From the NCBI RefSeq assembly GCF_003318235.1, contig NZ_QOCG01000027.1, positions 904 through 63,403 on the forward strand: a DNA stretch of 62,500 nucleotides, written 5' to 3'. This document shows, in pieces, positions 51,989 to 60,829 of the stretch (positions are counted from its first letter, which is position 1; each line of letters opens with the position of its first letter). Made by a program: the position numbers and the translations under genes. Under the pieces are notes generated by a model. That model ran no database searches. It had not been told where the DNA came from and was given only the letters and a program-made list of their open reading frames with translations. Source of the DNA: Loktanella sp. D2R18 (GTDB lineage: Bacteria; Pseudomonadota; Alphaproteobacteria; Rhodobacterales; Rhodobacteraceae).

Positions 51989-53713
51989 CTACTGCTGCGC
52001 ACTGCAAGATTGCGGCAAGACAGCGCGTGGTTCCGGCAAGGGGAAGCTATGCTCTGTCGTGCCGCATTCCGTGGCTGCCGTCTCGCCACCTGTCGGGACA
52101 GGACGACAATAGGTGAACTCTTCGAGCGGAATGACCGGCGGGATTTCGACGCCGGCACAGTTGCAGCAGTTCACCACTTCTTCCATCTGACGCGGGTGGC
52201 ATTTGTTGTCGCGCAGGTCGGTGCCGGCATAGGCCGTGTCCCAATATTGCGTGTTGTCATTAGTTTGCTGAAGGATAGGTCCCTGCACTTTATACAAGAG
52301 CGCGGCAAGGATAATTCCGTTGTTGTTGGCTGTCTGCAAAGGGATGTAACCATTCCCGTTTTCGTAAAGACCTTCGTAGAACCCCAATTCAGGATCATAC
52401 AAATCCGCGACCGTTTCAAAGAGCAAATCGGTGTAATCGGTCTCCCATAGCGCCCACAAGCCAATCGCAGCTTTGGCCGCAACGGCCGCGCGATCTGGTT
52501 GGTATTCACCCGTCGGGTCAAGCGTGTTCCATGCATAGCCATCTGCAAAGACTGAATCGTAGACAAAATAAGGGCGACCATCCACCTGATGTTCAGAGCG
52601 TGCCGTGATGATGCCAGTTTGTTCGTACCTGCGCTGTTGAACCAGATAAATCCGCTGCGCAAACTCTGCCCTCCAGCCATGCGAAGCCGTAAGTCCGTCA
52701 CCTGTACGATCTGATGGAAGGTCCCAGCCCATTTCGATCCCATCGAGGATATAGCCTTCGGTCAGGACGTAGTTCTGGTTCTTGAAAATGCGTGGGTCGC
52801 GCCCATCATAGGGCACGTCGACGCCGTAGATCGTTGTATAGTTCAATGGTTCTGGTGACAGGGCACGTGGAACATCAAACCCCCAAAGTGCAAAGCCTTT
52901 GGCTGCATATTCTTCATAGCCAAGCCGACCCTCCTGAACGTAGCGGGTGTCTCCATCGCCCTGAACGAAGGAGCCATACATACGCCCATCGTCGCTGACC
53001 AGATTGCAGAAATTCCAACGCATTGGAATGTTGTCAACACTGTTAGCCAGATGAGGGTGGCGTTCTTTCAGAATTCGAAGCCATACAAGCATACGACCAA
53101 TGTCCAATGCAGACATTCCAACTTCGCCTTCTTCATTAGCGTAGTTCACTTTGGCGCCGGTTTGAGTGTGGTAAACTTTGTTGGGCGCCTCGCCGCGGAA
53201 TAGATCAAGGTTTCTTAACGTATTGGTTAACTGGGTCACTCGGGTATCCAACTCACGTTTGTCGATTACACATAGTTCATAAGCAGATACCATAGCGCTG
53301 ATGTAGGAAGCTGTGTCCCAAAGGGTTGTTGAAGGATAATTACCAACGGCGTTAACCAGCCCGGTTTCCTCTTGGAAATATCGTTCAAAATAGGACCAAG
53401 CCACATTTGCCATCTCAAATTCGCGCTCGGTCAACGCGCCATTGCGACCAAAGTGGACACTTGAAGCCGCGCCCACGCCACGGTTACATTCATGCACGTC
53501 TGAAGCACCGCCATATTCGATCGTAAGTGGAGCATCCGAGGTGATTGTTACGGAATTAAATTCTGCTCCATTTACGGTGACATTGTCGATCGTGATCTGC
53601 TGAAGATCTAACGTGTTGGGCGCCCCTTGCGAGACCGCGCTCGTCGACAACAGTCCCAAAGCGGTAACGACAAAAGAAGTCATCAGCTTATTCTTGGCCG
53701 TTGAAATCGTCAT
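51989..53713 (-). CDS. Secreted DUF3131 protein with cysteine-rich tail
   Basis: 574 residues from ATG 53713, preceded by GGAGAG; an upstream ATG at 53749 would not give a proper signal. Signal peptide (LMTSFVVTALGLLSTSAVSQ), a short beta-rich segment (IDNVTVNGAEFNSVTITSDA), then the DUF3131 domain (VAWSYFERYFQEETGLVNAV, YPSTTLWDTASYISAMVSAY, VGMSALDIGRMLVWLRILKE). The C-terminal 60 residues hold seven cysteines (VVNCCNCAGVEIPP, YCRPVPTGG, TECGTTE). Probably periplasmic or exported. First structural gene after the regulatory trio. Confidence 0.82.
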   Translation of the reverse strand: MTISTAKNKLMTSFVVTALGLLSTSAVSQGAPNTLDLQQITIDNVTVNGAEFNSVTITSDAPLTIEYGGASDVHECNRGVGAASSVHFGRNGALTEREFEMANVAWSYFERYFQEETGLVNAVGNYPSTTLWDTASYISAMVSAYELCVIDKRELDTRVTQLTNTLRNLDLFRGEAPNKVYHTQTGAKVNYANEEGEVGMSALDIGRMLVWLRILKERHPHLANSVDNIPMRWNFCNLVSDDGRMYGSFVQGDGDTRYVQEGRLGYEEYAAKGFALWGFDVPRALSPEPLNYTTIYGVDVPYDGRDPRIFKNQNYVLTEGYILDGIEMGWDLPSDRTGDGLTASHGWRAEFAQRIYLVQQRRYEQTGIITARSEHQVDGRPYFVYDSVFADGYAWNTLDPTGEYQPDRAAVAAKAAIGLWALWETDYTDLLFETVADLYDPELGFYEGLYENGNGYIPLQTANNNGIILAALLYKVQGPILQQTNDNTQYWDTAYAGTDLRDNKCHPRQMEEVVNCCNCAGVEIPPVIPLEEFTYCRPVPTGGETAATECGTTEHSFPLPEPRAVLPQSCSAQQ

Positions 53714-53748
53714 AACTCTCTCCATAACTCTCGTGAGCTTCTTCGCCA

Positions 53749-54171
53749 TTAGCCGAGTTTATCTGCTTTATTAAACGTCAGCCCCAGTCGGTATTTATTG
53801 TCGACGCGCCCGTAAGCGACATGATCAGCGCAGGCCATGATAAGCCCCAAACCACGACCACCTTCGGCCATAACATCGATTTCAGACAAATCTGTGGCGT
53901 ATTTGCGAAGGTCAAAAGGGTCTGCGCCTTCAGGATCATATACTTCAAGAAACACCGCTATTTCCGTTTCCGATAACTTGATTTGCATTTCTGCGTCCGG
54001 CGCACAGTTCTTTGCGTGTAGGACAAGATTAGTCAAAGCTTCGCTTGTACAAATGCCAAAGCGGCCAAGCACATCTTGCCGCAGAGAATTCTCTGCGGTC
54101 CTGACCAAGAGCTGTACCATTGGATCAATGCTCTCAAGGTTATGATCCAAATAGAACGTTTCTGAGATCAC
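53749..54171 (-). CDS. RsbW-like serine kinase/anti-sigma-type ATPase
   Basis: 140 residues, GHKL ATPase of the HATPase_c_2 group. N-box ICTSEALTNLVLHAKNC and G-box MAEGGRGLGLIMACADHV are clear. In partner-switching systems such proteins phosphorylate the STAS antagonist and sequester a sigma factor or other target. It overlaps the STAS gene by four bases and is followed, 35 bases on, by the DUF3131 gene. No sigma factor gene is nearby, so the target is open. Confidence 0.88.
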   Translation of the reverse strand: MISETFYLDHNLESIDPMVQLLVRTAENSLRQDVLGRFGICTSEALTNLVLHAKNCAPDAEMQIKLSETEIAVFLEVYDPEGADPFDLRKYATDLSEIDVMAEGGRGLGLIMACADHVAYGRVDNKYRLGLTFNKADKLG

Positions 54172-54512
54172 GATTTTTCGCTCAGTGCCCGAAGGGCAGC
54201 AGCTTCGTCAGGGTAGATTGAAAACACACGATCCATTCGGCAGATCGTGAACATTTGCATCACGTCTGGCCCCAAGCCGCAGACGGCCAAATCGCCGCGA
54301 TGGCCGATCTTCTTGAGGACACCCGCAAGCGCGCCTAGGCCAGATGAGTCAAGGAATGTGGTGCTTGTAAAATCGATGACAAACTCGCTGTTGCCTGCGT
54401 CGATCAGTGCAACAATTTCGTCCTTAAACGCCTTTGAGTTGACCGCTGTTAATCGCTGGACGCCTGGCCGCACAATAATAATGCCATCATCCGTCTGGGT
54501 TGAATGGATCAT
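54168..54512 (-). CDS. STAS-domain anti-sigma-factor antagonist
   Basis: 114 residues from ATG 54512, which overlaps the phosphatase stop. STAS fold with the phosphorylatable Ser in TTFLDSSGLGALAGVLKKIG and the preceding FVIDFTS strand. It should be dephosphorylated by the PP2C protein encoded upstream and then bind the RsbW-like ATPase. Complete and of normal length. Confidence 0.9.
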   Translation of the reverse strand: MIHSTQTDDGIIIVRPGVQRLTAVNSKAFKDEIVALIDAGNSEFVIDFTSTTFLDSSGLGALAGVLKKIGHRGDLAVCGLGPDVMQMFTICRMDRVFSIYPDEAAALRALSEKS

Positions 54513-55705
54513 TTCATATTCCTTTTCACTGCGACCACGGTCAGGTCGTCTTCTAGCGGTTTTCGCCCGCGCCAATCGGCCAAGGCTTTTATAATCTTCT
54601 CAGGCACCTTGTCGGCCGGATCACGGTAGATCTCTTTTACGATCTTTTCCATCCGCGGTTCACCAAAAGGGATGCCTTCATCGTTTTCGGCCTCAAATGC
54701 ACCGTCCGAGCAGCAAAGCAGCATCCCGTCCAAATCGACGCCGATAACCCCATCTTCATAATCCGCGTCGCCAAACATTCCCACAGGAAATCCGCCGCTT
54801 CCAATCCGCGTCACATTACCCTGTGCATCAACATAATAAGGAGATGGATATCCGGCCTGACAATAAAATACCTTAATCCTTTGCGTATCCATCACGCCAC
54901 AAAACATCGTAAAATAATCATCATGAACATCGGTGCAGAAACGTGCATTTAGCTCACGAACCAGACGCGCCGGACGGGGGATTCCATCCTCGTCTAGAAC
55001 CGATTTTACAAAAAACTCCGGCGTGATGAGGTAACCAATGGCTACCGATAAAAGGGACGCACGAATACCGTGCCCCGAAACATCGACCGCGTAAAATCCT
55101 ATTTGACTGTCGTTCAGTGGAAAACACCCAAACATGTCGCCTGACACCACAGAGGACGGCACAAAGGCAGACGCAATATGCGCGCCGAGGATGTCGGTGT
55201 TGATGTCAGGCAACAGGTTGCGCTGGGCGTGGGCGGCGGCAGCAAGATCTTCATTTATTCGGTCATTGGCTTCTTTCAGCACCCTGTGCTGTTCTTCTAG
55301 TTCTTTGCCGTGGTCAATTAGGCGCATTGCAGTTGTCAGACGCGCCTTAAGGCCCGTTGGATCGTCTTGTTTATTCAAAAAATCATCGGCACCTGCGTCC
55401 AAGGCATCGGCGCGAACACCATAATCACCCGTCTCGGTTCCAGTGATCAGAATGATATGGATATAGCGCCCAAGATCAAGCGAACGGACAGCCCTAGTCA
55501 ACTCGACGCCGTTAAGGCGCGGCATTTGATAGTCAGTGATCAGGATTTCGGCGCGCGACGTCTTTAGCAATTCCAGGGCGACCGCACCGTCCTCGGCTTC
55601 AAGAACTTTGAAAAAGTCAAAACCAACATTCTCGATCAGACGACACATGTAGGCGCGTTGCACCACGTTATCCTCAGCGACGATGATTTCAATTTGTTCG
55701 CGCAC
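54509..55705 (-). CDS. Response regulator with PP2C-type (RsbU/SpoIIE) phosphatase output
   Basis: 398 residues from a GTG at 55705. N-terminal receiver (EIIVAEDNVVQRAYMCRLIE, phospho-Asp in ILITDYQMPRLNG, late Lys in DDFLNKQDD), a coiled-coil linker (GKELEEQHRVLKEANDRINE) and a C-terminal PP2C domain (SSVVSGDMFGCFPLNDSQIG, YAVDVSGHGIRASLLS, LEDDLTVVAVK) with metal Asp residues. Phosphorylation should switch on dephosphorylation of the STAS protein. It is divergent from the H-NOX/kinase genes, making that kinase its probable partner. Confidence 0.92.
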   Translation of the reverse strand: MREQIEIIVAEDNVVQRAYMCRLIENVGFDFFKVLEAEDGAVALELLKTSRAEILITDYQMPRLNGVELTRAVRSLDLGRYIHIILITGTETGDYGVRADALDAGADDFLNKQDDPTGLKARLTTAMRLIDHGKELEEQHRVLKEANDRINEDLAAAAHAQRNLLPDINTDILGAHIASAFVPSSVVSGDMFGCFPLNDSQIGFYAVDVSGHGIRASLLSVAIGYLITPEFFVKSVLDEDGIPRPARLVRELNARFCTDVHDDYFTMFCGVMDTQRIKVFYCQAGYPSPYYVDAQGNVTRIGSGGFPVGMFGDADYEDGVIGVDLDGMLLCCSDGAFEAENDEGIPFGEPRMEKIVKEIYRDPADKVPEKIIKALADWRGRKPLEDDLTVVAVKRNMK

Positions 55706-55998
55706 GTTGCGGGCCCCCTCAAAGATACTCTACTACTGCGTGAAGGTACAATCTAAGACAGATTCATTTCCGCTTCGAATCAACCATAAAACTATGTCAC
55801 CGAAGCGGGGAAATTGCGGCATTTTTCAGGGATAAAACATCAATGGTTTCTATTTACCTCATATATCCCTCATCAATGTTACACATCTGCCTTGAGTTCG
55901 CCACACCATCTATGCAGACTATAACAGGTTCCGATGAGCCCGCGGCATCGGAGAGGCCGATCCAGTATCGGCGGCGCAAACAAAGCTAGGAGTATGGT
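55706..55998. promoter_or_regulatory. Divergent control region between the partner-switching operon and the H-NOX operon
   Basis: 293 bases with no credible gene. It should hold both promoters. An AGGAG precedes the H-NOX start. I see no EcfG-type (GGAAC-N-CGTT) or Dnr-type palindrome that I would defend. Confidence 0.5.
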
Positions 55999-56541
55999 AT
56001 GAAGGGTGTTGTTTTTGTCGAGCTTGTAAAGATGGCTGAAGATGCGTTCGGTGAGGACACCGTCGACAGTGTTCTTGATAAAGCTGAACTCGAAAATGAC
56101 GGCGCCTTCACTACGGTTGGGAACTACCCATGTTCTGAATTGGTAAAGATCGTCATGGCATTCAGCGAGCACTCCGGACTAAGCCCCGAAGTTCTGCAAA
56201 TCAAGTTTGGCCATTGGATGATGGCCTTCTTCATCGAACACTACCCCGAGTTTTTTAAGGATAAGACATCTGCATTTGCGCTTCTTGAATCGGTAGATCA
56301 GGAAATTCACGTTGAAGTGCGAAAGCTGTACCCTGACGCAGAACTCCCGCGTTTTGACACCGAGCGCCTTTCAGACAGCCATCTTTCGATGATCTATTCA
56401 TCGCCGCGTCCTTTGGATGCCTTTTGCCAAGGGCTGATCGAAGCTTGCTTGTTGCACTTCGGAGAAGAGGGCGACATTGCACGGACACCCCATCCCACCG
56501 CAGAGAACACGACAACATTTGACGTCACCACGACTGCGTAG
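55999..56541 (+). CDS. H-NOX (HNOB) heme nitric-oxide/oxygen sensor
   Basis: 180 residues, the usual length. Start MKGVVFVELVKMAEDAFGED; proximal heme ligand His104 in DQEIHVEVRKLYPDAELPRF; propionate-binding YxSxR motif as YSSPR (133-137). A stand-alone bacterial H-NOX of this kind binds NO and controls an adjacent histidine kinase or cyclic-di-GMP enzyme. The kinase gene follows 12 bases downstream. The residues that would indicate O2 binding (a distal Tyr) are not evident by eye, so NO is the more likely ligand. Confidence 0.92.
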   Translation: MKGVVFVELVKMAEDAFGEDTVDSVLDKAELENDGAFTTVGNYPCSELVKIVMAFSEHSGLSPEVLQIKFGHWMMAFFIEHYPEFFKDKTSAFALLESVDQEIHVEVRKLYPDAELPRFDTERLSDSHLSMIYSSPRPLDAFCQGLIEACLLHFGEEGDIARTPHPTAENTTTFDVTTTA

Positions 56542-56553
56542 GGTGGCTTCTTG

Positions 56554-58311
56554 ATGACTGAAAATACAGACGATCGCGTCTCAAGGAAGAGATACGAACG
56601 AGAGACGGCCGCCCGAGCAGAGGCGGAAACGCTGCTCGAAGAGAAAAGCCGTGACTTGTTTTTGGCCAATCAGAAACTGGAAAAGTACTCCACTGATCTG
56701 GAGCAGGCCGTTTTAGAGCGGACGGCCGAAGTGCGGTTGGCATTAGAACGCACCGAAGCCGCGTCCGCCGCGCGCAGCAGGTTTCTGGCCACCATGAGCC
56801 ATGAAATTCGTACGCCGTTGGGTGGTCTTTTGGGTATGATCGACCTTTTGGAAATGGACGAACAAGAGCCCGGAAAGCTTGAGCTGTTGAACTATGCCAA
56901 GACAGCAGGTGTCGGCCTCAGCAGGATCGTGAACGATGTGCTGGACTTCTCAAAAATGGAAGCAGGCGTCTTTTTGTTCGAAGAAGAAAATGTCGATATT
57001 CGCGCGTTGATTGAGAGCGTCAAGATACTTGCCCAATCGCACGATACTGGAGCAGACCGACAGATTGTCAGCAAAGTGAGTGACAGCGTGCCCAAACTAT
57101 TCTTGGGGGATGCAACGCGCATCCGACAAGTGATTTCAAACTTCGTCAGCAATGCCATTCGCTATTCTTTCGACGGTCCGATCACCATCAAGGCGACGGC
57201 CAAGGGTGATGCTGATAAGACAATTTTACGCCTAGAAGTTGAAGATTTCGGCGTTGGCATCGACGCTGAGGGCATTTCAAATCTGTTCAAAGACTTCACG
57301 CAGATATCGAACCCATTGACAGCGGCGGCGCAAGGCGCTGGGCTGGGGCTCGCGATTTGCAAACGCATCATTAATGGTGTGGGTGGTGAAATATCCGTCG
57401 ATAGCACGCTTGGCGAGGGGTCAACATTCTGGTTCGAAATCGAGATCGAAACCGTCGATCTGCCTGACACCATTGGGACGGACGGGCGAGATACGCCCCT
57501 CCTCCTTCCCCCCGAAGGAATCGAGGGAACCCGCGTTTTGATTGCCGAAGACAACACGATCAACCAAAAGCTGCTCTTAACTTATGCAGACAAAATGGGC
57601 TTGATTGCAGATTTGGCCGAAGACGGAAGCGTTGCGCTACAAAAATTTGCGCCTGGAAAATACGACCTAGTCCTTATGGATATCGCGATGCCCGTGATGG
57701 ACGGCCTAGAGGCGACGCGCCGTATCCGTGACAGATGGGACCCAACCGATGTGCCACCGATCCTTGCCCTGACTGCGCATGTTATGGACGCGATCGAAGA
57801 CGAAGCAGAACAGGTCGGGATTGATCGCATACTTTCGAAGCCAATCCCCTTCCAAGAGCTTAAGCACGCAATCGAAGACGTCTTAGCGGGGGGACTGAAG
57901 ACCACCCAGCAAACGCCGCGGCCATCCGCAAAGCCGAGAAAGGCTAAAGCCAAGCCAGAAACAAGTAGCGCGCGGTCATTGGTGGATCTCATGGCGCCTG
58001 ATGTTCACAAGAACCTTGTGGAAATATTCGGTCTTGATGGACTGTCTGACTTTGCAGAAAAGTTCTTGCGGGATTCGAGCGACCGAATCGAGAAACTCAT
58101 GATGGCCGATAAAAACGGCAACGTCCAAGAGGTGCAGGCGCAGGCCCATTCACTCAAAGGCGCGGCTTTAGCGCTAGGCTTTCCCGATATGGTGCATTGG
58201 GCGAAAAAGATCGAACTGGGCGAGACTGAACGAGACGACATGACCGTCCGCGAAACCGCCGAGAAGTTCAGAGCAAAGCTTACAGAGCTCAGCACGATCT
58301 TGATGCGCTAG
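56554..58311 (+). CDS. Sensorless hybrid histidine kinase (HisKA-HATPase-REC-HPt), H-NOX partner
   Basis: 585 residues from ATG 56554 (the TTG just before is rejected). An N-terminal coiled coil without any recognisable sensor domain (YERETAARAEAETLLEEKSR), HisKA with His about 83 (MSHEIRTPLGGLLGMIDLLE), ATP domain (NFVSNAIRYSF, LEVEDFGVGIDAEG, GAGLGLAICKRIINGVGG), receiver (VLIAEDNTINQKLLL, LVLMDIAMPVMDGLEATRRI) and a C-terminal HPt (AQAHSLKGAALALGFPDMVH). This matches H-NOX-associated hybrid kinases, which are inhibited by NO-bound H-NOX. Its HPt probably phosphorylates the REC-PP2C protein encoded divergently. Confidence 0.92.
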   Translation: MTENTDDRVSRKRYERETAARAEAETLLEEKSRDLFLANQKLEKYSTDLEQAVLERTAEVRLALERTEAASAARSRFLATMSHEIRTPLGGLLGMIDLLEMDEQEPGKLELLNYAKTAGVGLSRIVNDVLDFSKMEAGVFLFEEENVDIRALIESVKILAQSHDTGADRQIVSKVSDSVPKLFLGDATRIRQVISNFVSNAIRYSFDGPITIKATAKGDADKTILRLEVEDFGVGIDAEGISNLFKDFTQISNPLTAAAQGAGLGLAICKRIINGVGGEISVDSTLGEGSTFWFEIEIETVDLPDTIGTDGRDTPLLLPPEGIEGTRVLIAEDNTINQKLLLTYADKMGLIADLAEDGSVALQKFAPGKYDLVLMDIAMPVMDGLEATRRIRDRWDPTDVPPILALTAHVMDAIEDEAEQVGIDRILSKPIPFQELKHAIEDVLAGGLKTTQQTPRPSAKPRKAKAKPETSSARSLVDLMAPDVHKNLVEIFGLDGLSDFAEKFLRDSSDRIEKLMMADKNGNVQEVQAQAHSLKGAALALGFPDMVHWAKKIELGETERDDMTVRETAEKFRAKLTELSTILMR

Positions 58312-58330
58312 GCTCCATTAAAGCTAGCGA

Positions 58331-59890
58331 CTAAAATTCGATTTGGTGACTCAAGGATATGCTCCCCCCTGTCAGGCCTGGGCGAGGTGAACTCCCTCGG
58401 TTCCAGGGGAACCGGTTGTTGCTGTAGTTGTTGTATGACACGCGGAAGCTGTCGTTGATCCGATAACTAAGGGTATAGCTGTAATCAGGACTGAGTTCGT
58501 CCTGCTCTCCCGTAAGGTAAAGATACACGGTCGCCCCCACTCTTAAGTCGGGCGTAATTGCATAACCGCAGGACAAATTTACACTAGACCCCGTCGGGTC
58601 CGGCAACCCGGTGCTCGCGGTGCAGGGAAGCAGCCGATCGTTTGGCAGGGGAATGTCTGGCAACTTGAAACTCGCGCGAAGGTTTCCCTCGAGAAGCCCT
58701 GATAGAGCGCCATCGGTGTTGGAAAAACTAGCTGAATAGTTACTGTAGCTGACGTTGACGCGGTCGTTAACCTTGTAGTTAACAGCATAGGTATAATCCG
58801 GATCAAAGTCCTCTTGCTGGCTAGGGATGGCGTAGCCGATCAAGGCCCCCCTGACAGACAGGCGATCTGTAATCTGGGTCCCGCAGCCCAAACTAATACG
58901 AGGTTTTGCATTGCCGCCGTCTAGAGCAGCAAGGCTTGCGCTCGCCGTTGCAGAGCAGCTCAAATCCGAAAAGCTCCAGCCTTCGTCGTCAGGTTCCACC
59001 TCGGGCAATACGACGGGTTCGGCGGGCGTTTGAGCCAATGCGCCAGTTGGGGCAAGGTGGGGCGCAACAGTGACAACTGGCGGTGTTGTGATTTCCGGGA
59101 CGATTTCCTGCTGGGGTCTTGGGCCGGTGCATAGTTCAGGAAAAAAAGGGTCGACCTCGTCGCATTGGATTTCAGAAGCGTGGTTGTTTTCTACGTTCGG
59201 CTCAACGTCTACTACGGGACCTTGCGGGCCAACGCCTAACGTCGCAATAGAGCTTGAGGTGTCTTGCCGAGTACCACCCTCCACATCAACGTTTTCTAGG
59301 TCACTGGGTTCTTCAGTAAATTCAATAGCGGTCTCAATAACCGGCTGCACTGCATTTTCGTCGCTGTTCGCAAGACCGGTTCCAGATGGGCCATTTTCGG
59401 GAGGCACTGGTACGGTTTGCGGCTCTGCGACAAACATGGGGGCAGTGCCCGTTAATATCCAGCGCGCCACGTATATCGCGGCACTTGACGCATCGAACGT
59501 ATCTGGCAGAACGGGACGCAGGCCTTGTTCGACCGGAACAGTGAAAATAGAATCATCCGGCATGATAATGGTACACATCAGCGCCGCGGCGCACTCGATC
59601 TGCGCCACTTCTATCAATCGCTCGCTGCCGGACATGATTTTGGCAGAGCCGTCAGGGTAAATTGTATAGGTGAAATCCCCGAGCGGGCCGTATTGATATC
59701 TTGACCAATGAAAGGCGCTTGGCACATCAACGATGATCTCAATCGCGTTTGGTACTACCAAAATCGACGTATCAACAAGGAACTCCTGCGCTGTGACTTC
59801 AACATCACCAACCAAAACAGTCCCCGAGGTCGTCAAGGTCGTCGCGACCAACCAGAGTTGCCATGTCTTGAGACTTTGAGACTGTTCCAT
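58331..59890 (-). CDS. Outer-membrane-barrel-like protein, possible polysaccharide porin
   Basis: 519 residues from ATG 59890. A signal-like N-terminus, a small beta domain (about 40-140), a long acidic Pro-rich linker (TAIEFTEEPSDLENVDVEGG, APTGALAQTPAEPVVLPEVE), then a C-terminal beta-barrel of about 210 residues ending in Phe (SLSHQIEF), an outer-membrane insertion signal. Two similar strand pairs (DYTYAVNYKVNDRVNVSYSN; DYSYTLSYRINDSFRVSYNN) show an internal duplication. It is convergent with the kinase gene. It may export or anchor the GT2 polymer, but position is the only support. Confidence 0.7.
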   Translation of the reverse strand: MEQSQSLKTWQLWLVATTLTTSGTVLVGDVEVTAQEFLVDTSILVVPNAIEIIVDVPSAFHWSRYQYGPLGDFTYTIYPDGSAKIMSGSERLIEVAQIECAAALMCTIIMPDDSIFTVPVEQGLRPVLPDTFDASSAAIYVARWILTGTAPMFVAEPQTVPVPPENGPSGTGLANSDENAVQPVIETAIEFTEEPSDLENVDVEGGTRQDTSSSIATLGVGPQGPVVDVEPNVENNHASEIQCDEVDPFFPELCTGPRPQQEIVPEITTPPVVTVAPHLAPTGALAQTPAEPVVLPEVEPDDEGWSFSDLSCSATASASLAALDGGNAKPRISLGCGTQITDRLSVRGALIGYAIPSQQEDFDPDYTYAVNYKVNDRVNVSYSNYSASFSNTDGALSGLLEGNLRASFKLPDIPLPNDRLLPCTASTGLPDPTGSSVNLSCGYAITPDLRVGATVYLYLTGEQDELSPDYSYTLSYRINDSFRVSYNNYSNNRFPWNRGSSPRPGLTGGSISLSHQIEF

Positions 59891-60130
59891 ACAAGCCAAC
59901 TTATGCTATTCACCCACCGCCGACCATAATGTGAAAATGCTGTTCTCGCCAGCCGACGAGTTTGAGGTATGCCCCACTCAGACTGAACATGAGACATTAT
60001 CGTTAACTGATTTGGTCATCTTCTTGCAACACATTTGATAAGGTTTGCTTCCAGCGCAGAAGTGGAAACGCCAATATCCACCTGAGGGTGGCATTTAACG
60101 TTTTGTATTTGTTGCCGGGGCTCGATTTGT
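59891..60130. other. Intergenic region, no gene seen
   Basis: About 240 bases upstream of the outer-membrane-like gene, presumably with its promoter. The last part (60105-60175) matches the dispersed repeat near 19.0 kb. No ORF here looks real. Confidence 0.4.
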
Positions 60131-60159
60131 ACACTGTGTCCTGAAACTACATCAAACTC

Positions 60160-60513
<354 letters not shown>

Positions 60514-60582
60514 CTAGGGTGCCTCGGATGTGTGTTTGAGGTCTTTTTGATACCGTATCGAGAGAACTGTGTTTCTTATTAG

Positions 60583-60698
60583 GTTTGGCAATGACTTACT
60601 CTCCCACGCCTTAAGACGCAGTACCATCAGCGCAGCGGCACTTAACTGCCGAGTTCGGGATGGGATCGGGTGTTTTGCTCGCGCTATTATCACCAAAC
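60583..60698 (-). rRNA. rrf: 5S rRNA
   Basis: Minus-strand sequence contains the conserved 5S core CCCGATCCCATCCCGAACTC and GGCAGTTAAGTGCCGC, with paired ends TTTGGTGATAATAGC / TCATTGCCAAA. Ends are set by the terminal helix and may be off by one or two bases. Confidence 0.95.
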
Positions 60699-60829
60699 CA
60701 AAAAAGAAACACCGGCAATGACCGAAGTCATTGCCGTCAACATCAGGTTTTGTTCCATTTCATCGTATACTGATGATTGTGTGTGTATGTACTTTGATTT
60801 GCTACAGTAAAATCTTGCTATTACTGGAT

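Noticed and set aside
53749..55705. Local sigma factor controlled by the RsbW-like protein
   Set aside because: The PP2C, STAS and ATPase genes are followed directly by polysaccharide genes; no sigma factor gene is present in this operon, so a target could not be assigned.
55879..56172. Minus-strand frame across the H-NOX start and divergent promoter region
   Set aside because: It overlaps the H-NOX gene and has no motif or ribosome site.
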